Positions 26,984-35,711 of a DNA stretch of 64,000 bases are shown one piece after another; positions within the stretch are counted from its first letter, which is position 1; each line of letters begins with the position of its first letter. Where the stretch lies: contig NZ_CP048405.1 in the NCBI RefSeq assembly GCF_014084125.1, positions 7,316,001-7,380,000 on the forward strand. The letters are read 5' to 3'. The translations under genes and the position numbers were made by a program. The stretch is from Streptacidiphilus sp. PB12-B1b. GTDB taxonomy: Bacteria > Actinomycetota > Actinomycetes > Streptomycetales > Streptomycetaceae. The notes beneath the pieces are model-generated. The model was not told where the DNA came from and made no database searches. It saw only the letters and a list, made by a program, of their open reading frames with translations.

Positions 26984-27955
26984 ATGACCGACGCACTCGG
27001 TGCGCTCGCCACGCCCGCCGGGCCGGCCACCGACCGGGCGGCCACGGCCGGTACCGCGGGCGAGGCCCTGGCCGCGCACCTGGCCGCCCACGCCGCGAGC
27101 TTCCTGCGCGGCCTGCCGTCCATCGAGCCCCGCACCCTGCGGCGCGTCGCCGGCGCGCTGCACACCTTCGACGCGCTGCTGGACCTGGCCTGGGCCCGCG
27201 AGCTGCGGGACGAGCTGCTGCGGCTGGACACCCTGGTCGGCCAGGAGCAGGCGTACACCCGTCGGCTGGCCCGGCTGACCACCGCGCTGGACTCGCTGGC
27301 CTGCGTGGACAGCGACGCCGCGCCGGGCGCGCCCAAGGCCCGGGCGCTGCTGGAGCGGCAGCTGACGCTGGCCCGCTCCCGGGCGCACAGCCTGGCCCTG
27401 CAGGAGCTGGGCTCGGCCCGCTTCCACGCGGTCGCCGACCGGATGACGCTGCTGGCGTCCGACCTGCCGCTGCGCCTGCCGGCCGGCTCCGCCCCGGCCC
27501 GGGCGCTGCTGACGCACGCCGCAGCCGCCCGCCGCCGGCTGGCCGAGGCGGTGGCCGTGCTGCCGCTGGCCCGCAGCGCCCGGCCGTACAACGGGGACGG
27601 CCTGCACCTGCCCGACGAGGACCTGCCCTGGCGCGAGGTGCGGCTGCTGGCGCTGCGCGCCCGGTACGCCATGGAGGTCTGCGCGCCGCTGCTGGGCCCG
27701 GAGGCGGCCGGGCCGCTGGCCGGGCTGACGGAGCTGGGCCGGCTACTGCTGCGGCACGAGGAGGCCACCGACGCGGCCGAGGCCGCCGCCCTGGCCGGCG
27801 CCACGGCCAGGATCACCCCCGCCACCGCGTACGTCCTGGGCGTGGTCCATGCTGATCAACGCCTGGAGGTGGAGGCGGCCCGCCACGCCTTCGGCCTCGC
27901 CTGGCCCGAACTCCACCACCCGGATTGGCTCTCCGACTCATGGTTCACGCGCTGA
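26984..27955 (+). CDS. CHAD domain-containing protein
   Basis: About 323 residues, helical and rich in Arg, His and Ala, with the repeated CHAD pattern (FLRGLPSIEPRTLRRVAGALHTFDALLDL; DELLRLDTLVGQEQAYTRRLARL). CHAD domains bind polyphosphate, which fits its place next to ppk. ATG 26984 has GGGGA about 10 bases upstream; a GTG at 26924 would add 20 residues and overlap the ppk end. Its last 16 bases overlap the Nudix gene. Confidence 0.85.
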   Translation: MTDALGALATPAGPATDRAATAGTAGEALAAHLAAHAASFLRGLPSIEPRTLRRVAGALHTFDALLDLAWARELRDELLRLDTLVGQEQAYTRRLARLTTALDSLACVDSDAAPGAPKARALLERQLTLARSRAHSLALQELGSARFHAVADRMTLLASDLPLRLPAGSAPARALLTHAAAARRRLAEAVAVLPLARSARPYNGDGLHLPDEDLPWREVRLLALRARYAMEVCAPLLGPEAAGPLAGLTELGRLLLRHEEATDAAEAAALAGATARITPATAYVLGVVHADQRLEVEAARHAFGLAWPELHHPDWLSDSWFTR

Positions 27956-28380
27956 CCCTCCCCGCCGGCACCGAACACGGCAAGATCCGTGCGGCGGGGG
28001 TGGTGCTGTGGCGTCCCGGCGGCCGGGACGGCGAGCTGGAGCTGGCGCTGATCCACCGGCCGAAGCTGTGCGACTGGAGCTTCCCCAAGGGCAAGCTGAA
28101 GGAGGGCGAGCGCTCCAAGGAGGCCGCCCTGCGCGAGGCCCTGGAGGAGACCGGCATGCGGGTGCAGCTGGGCGCCCGGCTGCCGACCCAGCACTACCGG
28201 GTGAAGGGCCGCCCCAAGCGGGTGCGCTACTGGTCGGCGGTCCGGATCTCCGGGAGGTTCACCCCCAACCGGGAGGCGGACCGGCTGGAGTGGCTCAGTG
28301 CCGACCGGGCGCGTCGACGGCTCAGCTACGGGCACGACCGGGAGCTGGTGGACGCGCTGCTCACCCGGCTGGGCGAGTGA
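27940..28380 (+). CDS. Nudix hydrolase (MutT-like)
   Basis: A 146-residue protein with a complete Nudix box (GX5EX7REUXEEXGU) in GKLKEGERSKEAALREALEETGM. The N-terminus KIRAAGVVLWRPGG is typical of the family's first strand. Homologues in this locus are called MutT; the substrate (8-oxo-dGTP, diadenosine polyphosphates or inositol pyrophosphates) cannot be told from sequence. The neighbourhood of ppk and CHAD genes suggests phosphate-rich metabolites. The gene overlaps the CHAD gene by 16 bases. Its stop codon lies in a 15-bp tandem duplication. Confidence 0.9.
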   Translation: MVHALTLPAGTEHGKIRAAGVVLWRPGGRDGELELALIHRPKLCDWSFPKGKLKEGERSKEAALREALEETGMRVQLGARLPTQHYRVKGRPKRVRYWSAVRISGRFTPNREADRLEWLSADRARRRLSYGHDRELVDALLTRLGE

Positions 28381-28403
28381 TCCCTTACCGAGTGATCCCT
28401 TAC
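28374..28403. repeat. 15-bp perfect tandem duplication at the Nudix gene stop
   Basis: CGAGTGATCCCTTAC occurs at 28374-28388 and again at 28389-28403. The first copy contains the stop codon (28378-28380). Confidence 0.9.
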
Positions 28404-28500
28404 AAAGCCGCGAGTCCGGCGTAAAGCTGCTTTATCCGGCCGTGTCGTTGCCGTAGCGAAACCGTTACTACCGCACGGCGTATCCCGGCGTCCGTCCGAG

Positions 28501-28544
28501 GTTCACCCTCCGTTCATGTGTGCTGGCCTGTCGCTTCACCTCCC
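28501..28544 (+). promoter_or_regulatory. PHO box: four 11-bp direct-repeat units upstream of pstS
   Basis: Four adjacent 11-base units: GTTCACCCTCC (28501), GTTCATGTGTG (28512), CTGGCCTGTCG (28523) and CTTCACCTCCC (28534). Units one, two and four match the Streptomyces PhoP-binding unit well; the third is poor, as is common. The array ends 95 bases before the pstS start, and CATAGCGT just downstream (28548-28555) could supply a -10. PhoP activation of pstS under phosphate limitation is well established in the genus. The 28404-28500 stretch before it has only minor inverted repeats. Confidence 0.8.
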
Positions 28545-28639
28545 CCGCATAGCGTCCAGTGGTGTCGGAGGCCGCAAGACCCTCCCTCCACTACGAAGGC
28601 CCAGACCACAGACCTGGGCCACTCCGAAAGGGACACCAA

Positions 28640-29785
28640 GTGAAGCTCCAGCGGAACGGCCGCACCAAGGCCCTCGCCATCGGCGCCGTGGCGGTCGTCA
28701 GCTCGCTGACGCTCGCGGCGTGCGGCTCCAACAACAACAGCTCCACCAACGCCGGCGGCTCCACCCCGGCCGCCTCCTCCAGCTCGACCGGCGGCTCGGC
28801 CGCCTCCGCCTGCGGCAGCGGCCAGCTGCTCGGCGCCGGCTCCACCGCCCAGCAGAACGCTGTGACGCAGTGGGTCAAGGACTTCCAGACCAAGTGCCCC
28901 TCGGTCACCGTGAACTACCAGGGCACCGGCTCGGGCGCGGGCCTGACCAGCTTCGAGGCCGGCAAGGTCGCCTTCGCCGGCTCGGACGCGGCCATGAAGC
29001 CCGCCGACGTCACCAAGACCAAGGCGGTCTGCCCCGGCGGCCAGGGCATCGACCTGCCGATGATCGGCGGCCCGATCGCCATCGCCTACAACCTTCCCGG
29101 TGTGAACAGCCTGGTCCTGGACGCCCCGACGCTGGCGAAGATCTTCACCGGCAAGATCACCAACTGGAACGACACGGCCATCAAGACGCTCAACCCGTCG
29201 GCCGCCCTGCCGAACCTGCCGATCCAGACCTTCCACCGGGTCGACAGCTCGGGCACCACCAACAACTTCACCGCGTACCTGAACGCCACCGACCCGACCG
29301 ACTTCCCGTACAAGGCCACCAAGGTGTGGCCCGCCAAGGGCGGCCAGTCGGCGAACGGTTCGGCCGGGCTCGCGGCGCAGGTCAAGGCCGTCAAGGGCTC
29401 CATCTCCTACTTCGAGATGTCCTACGCGACCGAGGGCAACTTCTCCACCGTCCAGATCGCCACCGGCGCCCCGGCCCCGGTCGCCGTCTCGGCCGCCAAC
29501 GCGACCACCACCATCGCCGACGCCCCCGTCGTGGGCACCGGTGACGACCTCTCGCTGAAGATCAACTACGCGACCAAGGCCCCGAACGCCTACCCGATCA
29601 CCCTGGTCACCTACGAGATCGTCTGCGACAAGGGCAACAACGCCTCGTCGCTGCCGGCCCTGAAGGCCTTCCTGAACTACACCATCAGCACCGCCGGACA
29701 GCAGTCGGTCACCTCGCTCGGCTACGTCCCGCTGCCCGCCGCCCTGCAGACCAAGGTCCAGGCGGAGATCAGCAACCTCGGCTGA
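28640..29785 (+). CDS. pstS: Phosphate ABC transporter substrate-binding lipoprotein PstS
   Basis: A 381-residue lipoprotein. Signal peptide with lipobox LAACG (lipidated Cys about residue 28), then a Ser/Ala-rich linker to about 58 and the phosphate-binding fold. The ligand region includes LLGAGSTAQQNAVTQWVKDF, VNYQGTGSGAGLTSF, GSDAAM and RVDSSGTTNNFTAYL. It captures phosphate outside the membrane for PstCAB. GTG start with AAAGGGA about 7 bases upstream. A strong hairpin follows before pstC. Confidence 0.95.
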   Translation: MKLQRNGRTKALAIGAVAVVSSLTLAACGSNNNSSTNAGGSTPAASSSSTGGSAASACGSGQLLGAGSTAQQNAVTQWVKDFQTKCPSVTVNYQGTGSGAGLTSFEAGKVAFAGSDAAMKPADVTKTKAVCPGGQGIDLPMIGGPIAIAYNLPGVNSLVLDAPTLAKIFTGKITNWNDTAIKTLNPSAALPNLPIQTFHRVDSSGTTNNFTAYLNATDPTDFPYKATKVWPAKGGQSANGSAGLAAQVKAVKGSISYFEMSYATEGNFSTVQIATGAPAPVAVSAANATTTIADAPVVGTGDDLSLKINYATKAPNAYPITLVTYEIVCDKGNNASSLPALKAFLNYTISTAGQQSVTSLGYVPLPAALQTKVQAEISNLG

Positions 29786-29799
29786 CCCGGCACACCCCG

Positions 29800-29844
29800 C
29801 TGCGGTCCGGTCCTGCCCCTGGGGGAGGCAGGGCCGGACCGCAG
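29800..29844 (+). terminator. Long intra-operon hairpin between pstS and pstC
   Basis: An 18-bp stem with one G-U pair (29800-29817 with 29827-29844) and a 9-base loop. It may partly stop transcription or protect the pstS end, giving more PstS than membrane components. Confidence 0.7.
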
Positions 29845-29939
29845 TGGCCGTTCTCCCCCCGTTCTGCCCTCCCCCTCAGTCCGGTGCACCGCCGCCAGGC
29901 GCCGTCCCCGGTGACGACGCCACCCAGACCGGAGAATCC

Positions 29940-31004
29940 ATGGAACTCCCAGACACCGCTCCACCGAGCAACCCGCAGGAGAAGTCCGAGCCGGACGACC
30001 TCCGGCCCGATCTGCTCAGCAGTTCCGCCCCCGCCACCGCAGTGGTCGAGCCCGCCCCCGAGAAGCTCCGCGGCGTGGTCCGCCTGGGCGACCGGCTGTT
30101 CGCCGGCGCCTCCCGGGGCTCCGGCATCCTGCTGCTGGTGATCATGGCCGCCATCGCGGCCTTCCTGACCGTCCGCTCCGTCCACGCCATCGGCGAGGAC
30201 GGCGGCAACTTCCTGACCACCCAGGGCTTCGACATCACCGACACCCCGATGGTGTTCGGCATGTCCGCGCTGGTCCTGGGCACCGCCGTCAGCGCGATCG
30301 TGGCCATGGTGCTCGCCGTGCCGATCTCCGTCGGCGTGGCCCTGTTCATCTCGCACCTGGCCCCGCGCCGCCTGGCCCAGGGCCTGGGCTACGTGGTCGA
30401 CCTGCTCGCCGCCGTCCCCAGCATCGTCTACGGCCTGTGGGGCGCGCTGTTCCTGGTCCCGCACATGCTCGGGGTCAACGCCTGGCTGAACCAGTACTTC
30501 GGCTGGACCTACGTCTTCAAGCAGCAGCTGCCCGGCGACCAGCCGCGCAGCCTGTTCACCGTCGGCGTGCTGCTGGCCATCATGGTGCTGCCGATCATCA
30601 CTGCGGTCAGCCGCGAGATCTTCCTCCAGGTCCCCCGGGCGCACGAGGAGGCCGCATTGGCCCTCGGCGCCACCCGCTGGGAGGTCATCCGCACCTCCGT
30701 GCTGCCGTTCGCCCGCTCCGGCATCATCAGCGCCTCCATGCTGGGCCTCGGCCGCGCGCTCGGCGAGACCATGGCCGTGGCCACGGTCCTCTCCCCGCAG
30801 CTCACCCTGGGCCTGCACATCACCGACCCGGGCGGCAGCACCATCGCGCAGAACATCGCCACCCAGTTCGGCGAGGCGTCCAGCGACGGACTGGACGCCC
30901 TGATCGCCTCCGGCCTGGTCCTCTTCGTCATCACGCTGCTGGTCAACGGCGGTGCTCGGCTGATCATCGCCCGCCGCAAGGAATACTCGGGGGCGAACGC
31001 CTGA
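29940..31004 (+). CDS. pstC: Phosphate ABC transporter permease PstC
   Basis: A 354-residue permease with six or seven membrane segments, starting after a hydrophilic N-terminus of about 60 residues. The EAA loop appears as EEAALALGATRWEVIRTSVLP, and AVPSIVYGLWG is typical for PstC. GGAG lies 5 bases upstream of the ATG. Its TGA overlaps the pstA ATG (TGATG). Confidence 0.95.
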   Translation: MELPDTAPPSNPQEKSEPDDLRPDLLSSSAPATAVVEPAPEKLRGVVRLGDRLFAGASRGSGILLLVIMAAIAAFLTVRSVHAIGEDGGNFLTTQGFDITDTPMVFGMSALVLGTAVSAIVAMVLAVPISVGVALFISHLAPRRLAQGLGYVVDLLAAVPSIVYGLWGALFLVPHMLGVNAWLNQYFGWTYVFKQQLPGDQPRSLFTVGVLLAIMVLPIITAVSREIFLQVPRAHEEAALALGATRWEVIRTSVLPFARSGIISASMLGLGRALGETMAVATVLSPQLTLGLHITDPGGSTIAQNIATQFGEASSDGLDALIASGLVLFVITLLVNGGARLIIARRKEYSGANA

Positions 31005-32074
31005 TGAGCACCATCTCCACCGCGCCGCGCAGCGGCCGCACGCCGTCCACCCTCAGCGGACGCCGCCTTCCCAAGTGGACGCCGGCCGCGAGCGTCGTCG
31101 GCGCGGTCGCCCTCGCCGTGCTGCTCGGCACGGTCTTCTCGATCCACAGCAAGCTCCAGTGGGGGCTGCTGGCCGCGATCTTCTTCGTGCTCGCCCAGTA
31201 CCTGCTCACCCGCTCCGTCGAGGGCGCCCGCCAGGCCAAGAACGGCCTGGTCACCAGCCTGGTCTGGGTCGCCTTCCTGCTGGCGCTGCTGCCGCTGGTG
31301 GGCCTGCTCTACTACACGGTGAACAAGGGCATCGGTGTCATCAACACCACCTTCCTGACGCACTCGATGAACGAGATCTCGCCCAACCAGAGCGGCGGCG
31401 GTCTCTACCACGCGCTGATGGCCACCCTGGAGCAGGTCGGCCTGGCCACCCTGTTCGCCGCCCCGGTCGGCATCCTGACCGCGGTCTACCTGGTCGAGTA
31501 CGGCAACCGCAGCAGGCTCGCCAAGATCGTCACCTTCTTCGTGGACGTGATGAGCGGCGTGCCGTCGATCGTCGCCGGCCTGTTCGTCCTGACGTTCTGG
31601 ATCATGATCCTGGACATGCCCTACACCGGCTTCGCCGGCAGCCTCGCCCTGGCCATCCTGATGATGCCGGTCGTGGTCCGGGCAACCGAGGAGATGCTGA
31701 AACTCGTTCCCAACGAGCTGAGGGAGGCCAGCCTCGCGCTGGGCGTCCCCAAGTGGCTGACCATCCTTCGGATCGTCCTTCCTACCGCCATCGGCGGCAT
31801 CACCACCGGCGTCGTGCTGGCCATCTCCCGCATCATCGGCGAAACCGCGCCGATCCTGCTGCTGGTCTTCGGCACCGACCTGATCAACACCAACCCGTTC
31901 AGCGGCCCGCAGTCGTCACTCCCGCTGTTCGTCTACCAGCAGTACAACGCGGGTACGCCCGCCTCCCAGGCCCGGGCCTGGGGCGGTGCACTGGTCCTGA
32001 TCGCGCTGGTCATGCTGCTGAACCTGGTCGCTCGCGGGATCGCCCGCTGGAAGGCCCCCAAGGCATCGCGCTGA
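31004..32074 (+). CDS. pstA: Phosphate ABC transporter permease PstA
   Basis: A 356-residue permease with the EAA loop REASLALGVPKWLTILRIVLP and the typical SGVPSIVAGLFV and GETAPILLLVFG segments. It starts inside the pstC stop codon, so translation is coupled. PstC and PstA form the membrane channel of the high-affinity phosphate transporter. Confidence 0.95.
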   Translation: MSTISTAPRSGRTPSTLSGRRLPKWTPAASVVGAVALAVLLGTVFSIHSKLQWGLLAAIFFVLAQYLLTRSVEGARQAKNGLVTSLVWVAFLLALLPLVGLLYYTVNKGIGVINTTFLTHSMNEISPNQSGGGLYHALMATLEQVGLATLFAAPVGILTAVYLVEYGNRSRLAKIVTFFVDVMSGVPSIVAGLFVLTFWIMILDMPYTGFAGSLALAILMMPVVVRATEEMLKLVPNELREASLALGVPKWLTILRIVLPTAIGGITTGVVLAISRIIGETAPILLLVFGTDLINTNPFSGPQSSLPLFVYQQYNAGTPASQARAWGGALVLIALVMLLNLVARGIARWKAPKASR

Positions 32075-32128
32075 CGCGCCGGCCGCCACAGACTTTTCAG
32101 ACTTCAGGAACGAGAGAAGAACCCCATC

Positions 32129-32905
32129 ATGGCCAAGCGCATCGACGTCAGCGGGCTCAACGCCTTCTACGGAAAGTTCCGGGCCGTCGAGGACATCTCG
32201 ATGACCGTCGAACCCCGCTCCGTGACCGCCTTCATCGGCCCCTCCGGCTGCGGCAAGTCCACCTTCCTGCGCACGCTCAACCGCATGCACGAGGTCATCC
32301 CCGGCGCCCGCGTCGAGGGCAAGGTCCTCCTGGACGACGAGAACCTCTACGGGGACAACGTCGACGCCGTGGCCGTGCGCCGCACCGTCGGCATGGTCTT
32401 CCAGCGCCCCAACCCGTTCCCCACCATGTCCATCAAGGAGAACGTGGCGGCCGGGCTCAAGCTCAACGGCGTCCGCAACAAGAAGGCAATAGACGAGGCC
32501 GTCGAGCGGTCGCTGATCGGCGCCAACCTGTGGAACGAGGTCAAGGACCGGCTCGACCGGCCCGGCGCCGGCCTCTCCGGCGGCCAGCAGCAGCGGCTGT
32601 GCATCGCCCGCGCCATCGCGGTCGAGCCCCAGGTGCTGCTCATGGACGAGCCCTGCTCCGCCCTGGACCCGATCTCGACCCTCGCCATCGAGGACCTGAT
32701 CGGCACCCTGAAGGAGCAGTTCACCATCGTCATCGTCACCCACAACATGCAGCAGGCGGCCCGCGTCAGCGACCGCACCGCCTTCTTCAACCTGTCGGGC
32801 GTCGGCCAGCCCGGGCGGCTGATCGAGATCGACGCCACCGAGAAGATCTTCTCCAACCCGTCCGTGCAGGCCACCGAGGACTACATCTCCGGCCGCTTCG
32901 GGTGA
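32129..32905 (+). CDS. pstB: Phosphate ABC transporter ATP-binding protein PstB
   Basis: A 258-residue ATPase. Walker [11 protein letters not shown]-loop [12 protein letters not shown], signature LSGGQQQR, Walker [13 protein letters not shown] and the His switch [13 protein letters not shown] are all intact. It powers PstCA. The start is ATG 32129, 54 bases after pstA. A strong terminator follows. Confidence 0.97.
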   Translation: MAKRIDVSGLNAFYGKFRAVEDISMTVEPRSVTAFIGPSGCGKSTFLRTLNRMHEVIPGARVEGKVLLDDENLYGDNVDAVAVRRTVGMVFQRPNPFPTMSIKENVAAGLKLNGVRNKKAIDEAVERSLIGANLWNEVKDRLDRPGAGLSGGQQQRLCIARAIAVEPQVLLMDEPCSALDPISTLAIEDLIGTLKEQFTIVIVTHNMQQAARVSDRTAFFNLSGVGQPGRLIEIDATEKIFSNPSVQATEDYISGRFG

Positions 32906-32955
32906 CCCACCGGACCACCCCGTGGCGCTGCTAGGCGGTGCCGCCACGGGGTAGC

Positions 32956-32995
32956 AGAAGGCCCCGCCCCCCGTAGACCGGGGGCGGGGCCTTCT
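32956..32995. terminator. Bidirectional terminator between pstB and pit
   Basis: A perfect 15-bp stem (AGAAGGCCCCGCCCC at 32956-32970 with 32981-32995) encloses a 10-base loop, followed by T-rich bases on both sides. It separates two convergent operons. Confidence 0.9.
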
Positions 32996-33030
32996 TTCCG
33001 TTCCGTCCTCGTGTGCCGTACGGCCCGGCG

Positions 33031-34026
33031 TCAGCGGACGACCGCCCAGGAGATCCAGTAGACCAGCGCGGCGACCAGCCCGGCGGCGGGCATGGTCAGG
33101 AACCAGCCGATGACGATGTTCTTGGCCACCCCCCAGCGCACCGCCCGCACCCGCTTGGTCGCGCCCACGCCCATGATCGCCGAGGTGATGATGTGGGTGG
33201 TGGAGACCGGCACCCGGTAGGCGTACGCCGTGATGTAGAGGATGGACGCGGCCACCGACTCGGCGGCGAAGCCCTGCGGCGGGTCCAGCTCGATGATCTT
33301 CCGGCCCAGGGTGCGCATGATCCGCCAGCCGCCGGCCCAGGTGCCCAGCGACAGCACCACGGCCGTGCTGGTCTTCACCCAGAACGGGATGGCCGAACCG
33401 GTCAGGTGGTGCGAGATGGTCAGCGCCAGCACCACCACACCCATGGTCTTCTGCGAGTCCTGCAGGCCGTGGCCGAGCGCCATGGCCGCCGCGGACACCG
33501 TCTGCGCCATCCGGAAGTCGCGCTTGGCCCGGTGCGGGTTGGCCCGGCGGAAGATCCACATGATGGCCACCATCATGGCGAAGCCCAGCACCAGGCCGAC
33601 GATCGGAGACGTGATCATCGGAATGACCACCTTCTCCCACACGCCGGTCCAGAAGACCTTGGTGCCGCCCGCCAGCGCCGCCCCGACCATCCCGCCGAAC
33701 AGCGAGTGGGTGGACGAGGAGGGGAGGCCGAAGTACCAGGTGACCAGGTTCCAGGTGATCGCGCCGATCAGCGCCGCCCACAGGACCACCATCCCCTGCC
33801 GACCGGACGGCGCCTCGATGATGCCCTTGCTGACGGTCTGGGCGACTCCCGTCCCGAGGAACGCGCCGGCCAGGTTCATCACCGCCGCCATCATCAGCGC
33901 CGCCCGGGGCGTCAGCGCCCGGGTGGACACCGAGGTGGCGATGGCGTTGGCCGAGTCGTGGAAGCCGTTGGTGTAGGCGAAGCCGAAGGCAACACCCACC
34001 ACAAGGACCAGTCCGAGGATGTCCAC
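33031..34026 (-). CDS. pit: Low-affinity inorganic phosphate transporter (PiT family)
   Basis: A 331-residue membrane protein with the PiT duplicated signature: NGFHDSANAIAT near the N-terminus and GHGLQDSQKTMGVV in the second half, plus FGLPSSSTHSLFGG and VPVSTTHIITSAIMGVG. It is a proton- or metal-phosphate symporter. It starts at GTG 34026, five bases after the DUF47 gene stops, forming the usual DUF47-pit operon. In S. coelicolor, pit genes respond to phosphate; no PHO box is visible upstream here. Confidence 0.94.
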   Translation of the reverse strand: MDILGLVLVVGVAFGFAYTNGFHDSANAIATSVSTRALTPRAALMMAAVMNLAGAFLGTGVAQTVSKGIIEAPSGRQGMVVLWAALIGAITWNLVTWYFGLPSSSTHSLFGGMVGAALAGGTKVFWTGVWEKVVIPMITSPIVGLVLGFAMMVAIMWIFRRANPHRAKRDFRMAQTVSAAAMALGHGLQDSQKTMGVVVLALTISHHLTGSAIPFWVKTSTAVVLSLGTWAGGWRIMRTLGRKIIELDPPQGFAAESVAASILYITAYAYRVPVSTTHIITSAIMGVGATKRVRAVRWGVAKNIVIGWFLTMPAAGLVAALVYWISWAVVR

Positions 34027-34031
34027 GTAGC

Positions 34032-34652
34032 TCAGGACTCCTTGACGGCGATGGTCTCCACCGTGTTCGCCACATGTTCGAACGCGTCGGCTGCTTCCTC
34101 CAGCACGTCGACGACCTGCTTGAGCTTCAGCACCTCGATCGCCTCGTAGGCACCGCTGAACAGGTGCGCCAGGAGCTTCCGGTGGATCTGGTCCGCCTGG
34201 TTCTCCAGCCGGTTGACCTCGATCCAGTACTCGGTGAGGTTGTCCATGGTGCGCAGGTTCGGCATGGCCGCGGCGGTCAGCTCCGCCGCCCGCGCCAGCA
34301 CCTCGATCTGCTGTTCGATGCCCTGCGGCAGGGTCTCGATCTCATAGAGGACGACCAGGTCGACGGCCTCCTCCATGAAGTCCATGACGTCGTCCAGGGA
34401 CGACGCCAGGCTGTAGATGTCCTCCCGGTCGAAGGGCGTGATGAAGGACGAGTTCAGCTGGTGGAAGATGGCATGGGTGATGTCGTCGCCCGCATGCTCG
34501 GCGGCACGCATGCGCTCGGCCAGGTCGGGGCGTGCGGCGACATCTGCACCGAGCAGCTCCAGCAGGAGGTTCGAGCCCGTGACAAGGTTCGCCGCCGAGG
34601 AAGCGAACATGTCATAGAAGCTCGTCTCCCGGGGGGTCAGACGAATTCGCAC
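34032..34652 (-). CDS. DUF47 family (PhoU-like) Pit accessory protein
   Basis: A 206-residue helical protein of the DUF47/PhoU-like family. The segment EHAGDDITHAIFHQLNSSFITPFDREDIYSLASSLDDVMD carries the acidic metal-binding pattern of the family. It regulates or assembles with the PiT transporter encoded 5 bases downstream. Confidence 0.92.
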   Translation of the reverse strand: MRIRLTPRETSFYDMFASSAANLVTGSNLLLELLGADVAARPDLAERMRAAEHAGDDITHAIFHQLNSSFITPFDREDIYSLASSLDDVMDFMEEAVDLVVLYEIETLPQGIEQQIEVLARAAELTAAAMPNLRTMDNLTEYWIEVNRLENQADQIHRKLLAHLFSGAYEAIEVLKLKQVVDVLEEAADAFEHVANTVETIAVKES

Positions 34653-34897
34653 AAAGATCTCCGAAGTACAGGGTGCGGACGAGTCGATGCTAGGCGCTGC
34701 GTGCAGTGACTCCGCGTGCCGGGGGGCAGCGTATCCACCCTTGCCTGCGCTTATCCTTGCGCACGCCCGATCGACGTGCGGCTCGGAGACTGTGCCCCAT
34801 CAGTGTGACGGAAGGACGCCCGGAAGGCTGCCCCCGGCCCTGAGTAGTATTCACGACTCCGCCACGGACCCCGCGGGCCGTCCCGGAGCGCCATACG

Positions 34898-35254
34898 ATG
34901 GACAGGGTGGAGGCAATGGAGGCAGTGGAGAAACCGCAACCGGAGGCGCCGGCACCGGCCTCGCCGCCCGGGCCGCACGGCTACAGCCCGCAGCGCGAGG
35001 CGCACGTGAAGCGGCTGCGCCGGATCGAGGGCCAGGTCCGGGGGCTCCAGCGGATGGTGGAGGAGGACGTCTACTGCATCGACATCCTCACCCAGGTGTC
35101 CGCCAGCACCAAGGCGCTGCAGGCGTTCGCGCTCAGCCTGCTGGAGGAGCACCTGCGGCACTGCGTCGCGGACGCGGTCACCGAGGGCGGCCCCGAGGCG
35201 GACGACAAGATCGCGGAGGCGACGGCGGCCATCGCCCGGCTGCTGCGGACCTGA
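34898..35254 (+). CDS. csoR: CsoR-type copper-sensing repressor
   Basis: A 118-residue protein. The CsoR four-helix core begins at about residue 35 (KRLRRIEGQVRGLQRMVEED). The copper ligands Cys-X-n-His-X3-Cys are visible as VYCIDILTQ and EEHLRHC. Cu(I) binding releases CsoR from operators of copA-type genes, none of which is in this window. A 35-residue acidic/Pro-rich N-tail precedes the core, as in Streptomyces CsoR. The ATG at 34898 has GGAG about 10 bases upstream. Confidence 0.92.
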   Translation: MDRVEAMEAVEKPQPEAPAPASPPGPHGYSPQREAHVKRLRRIEGQVRGLQRMVEEDVYCIDILTQVSASTKALQAFALSLLEEHLRHCVADAVTEGGPEADDKIAEATAAIARLLRT

Positions 35255-35269
35255 ACCCGACCTGAGCCC

Positions 35270-35292
35270 CGCGGCCGACCGGCCCGGCCGCG
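35270..35292 (+). terminator. Possible terminator of csoR
   Basis: CGCGGCC and GGCCGCG form a 7-bp stem with a 9-base loop, 16 bases after the csoR stop; it can extend imperfectly. Confidence 0.4.
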
Positions 35293-35350
35293 CGGACCCG
35301 GCCGGTACATGACATGCGCGGCCCGGCCGGTACGGCTGTCCGGGCCCGGC

Positions 35351-35596
35351 TCAGGCGTCCGGGCCGGTGCCCTGCGGCGGGACCTTGGCCTCGGCGAGGC
35401 CGTGCCGCCGATCGGGGCCGTGCTCGGAGCAGCGGTCCGCGCGCCGCTCCGCGCGGCGGTCGGGGCCGTGGACCACGCGCAGCACCTTGTCGATCAGGTC
35501 CGCCGGAAGCCGTTCGAACGGGGTAGCCGCGGCGGCGATCATCAGCTCGCCGTAGAGGTCGATCTCCGCGAGGGCCACCGGGTCGTGCGCGGCCAC
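35351..35596 (-). CDS. Small conserved protein of unknown function
   Basis: An 81-residue protein beginning MAAHDPVALAEIDLYGEL and including MIAAAATPFERLPADLIDKVL; it ends in a highly charged Arg/Asp/His-rich tail. I recall similar short proteins (AEIDLYGELMIAA) in streptomycetes near csoR, but no function. GTG 35596 is chosen because GAGGAG lies about 9 bases upstream; a longer reading frame is open but unsupported. Confidence 0.65.
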   Translation of the reverse strand: MAAHDPVALAEIDLYGELMIAAAATPFERLPADLIDKVLRVVHGPDRRAERRADRCSEHGPDRRHGLAEAKVPPQGTGPDA

Positions 35597-35711
35597 ACGC
35601 ACCACCTCCTCGTCAACGTCGGGCAGTCGACTTCGACTGCCTCCAGAGTAGGCAGCGCGCAAGGGGCTGGCATGGCACGTCTGGGCCATTTCCCAGCCCC
35701 CCGATCGGGTA

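Noticed and set aside
24547-27825. 1,092-residue minus-strand reading frame opposite ppk and the CHAD gene
   Set aside because: It is low in complexity, has no domain, and is exactly antisense to well-conserved genes.
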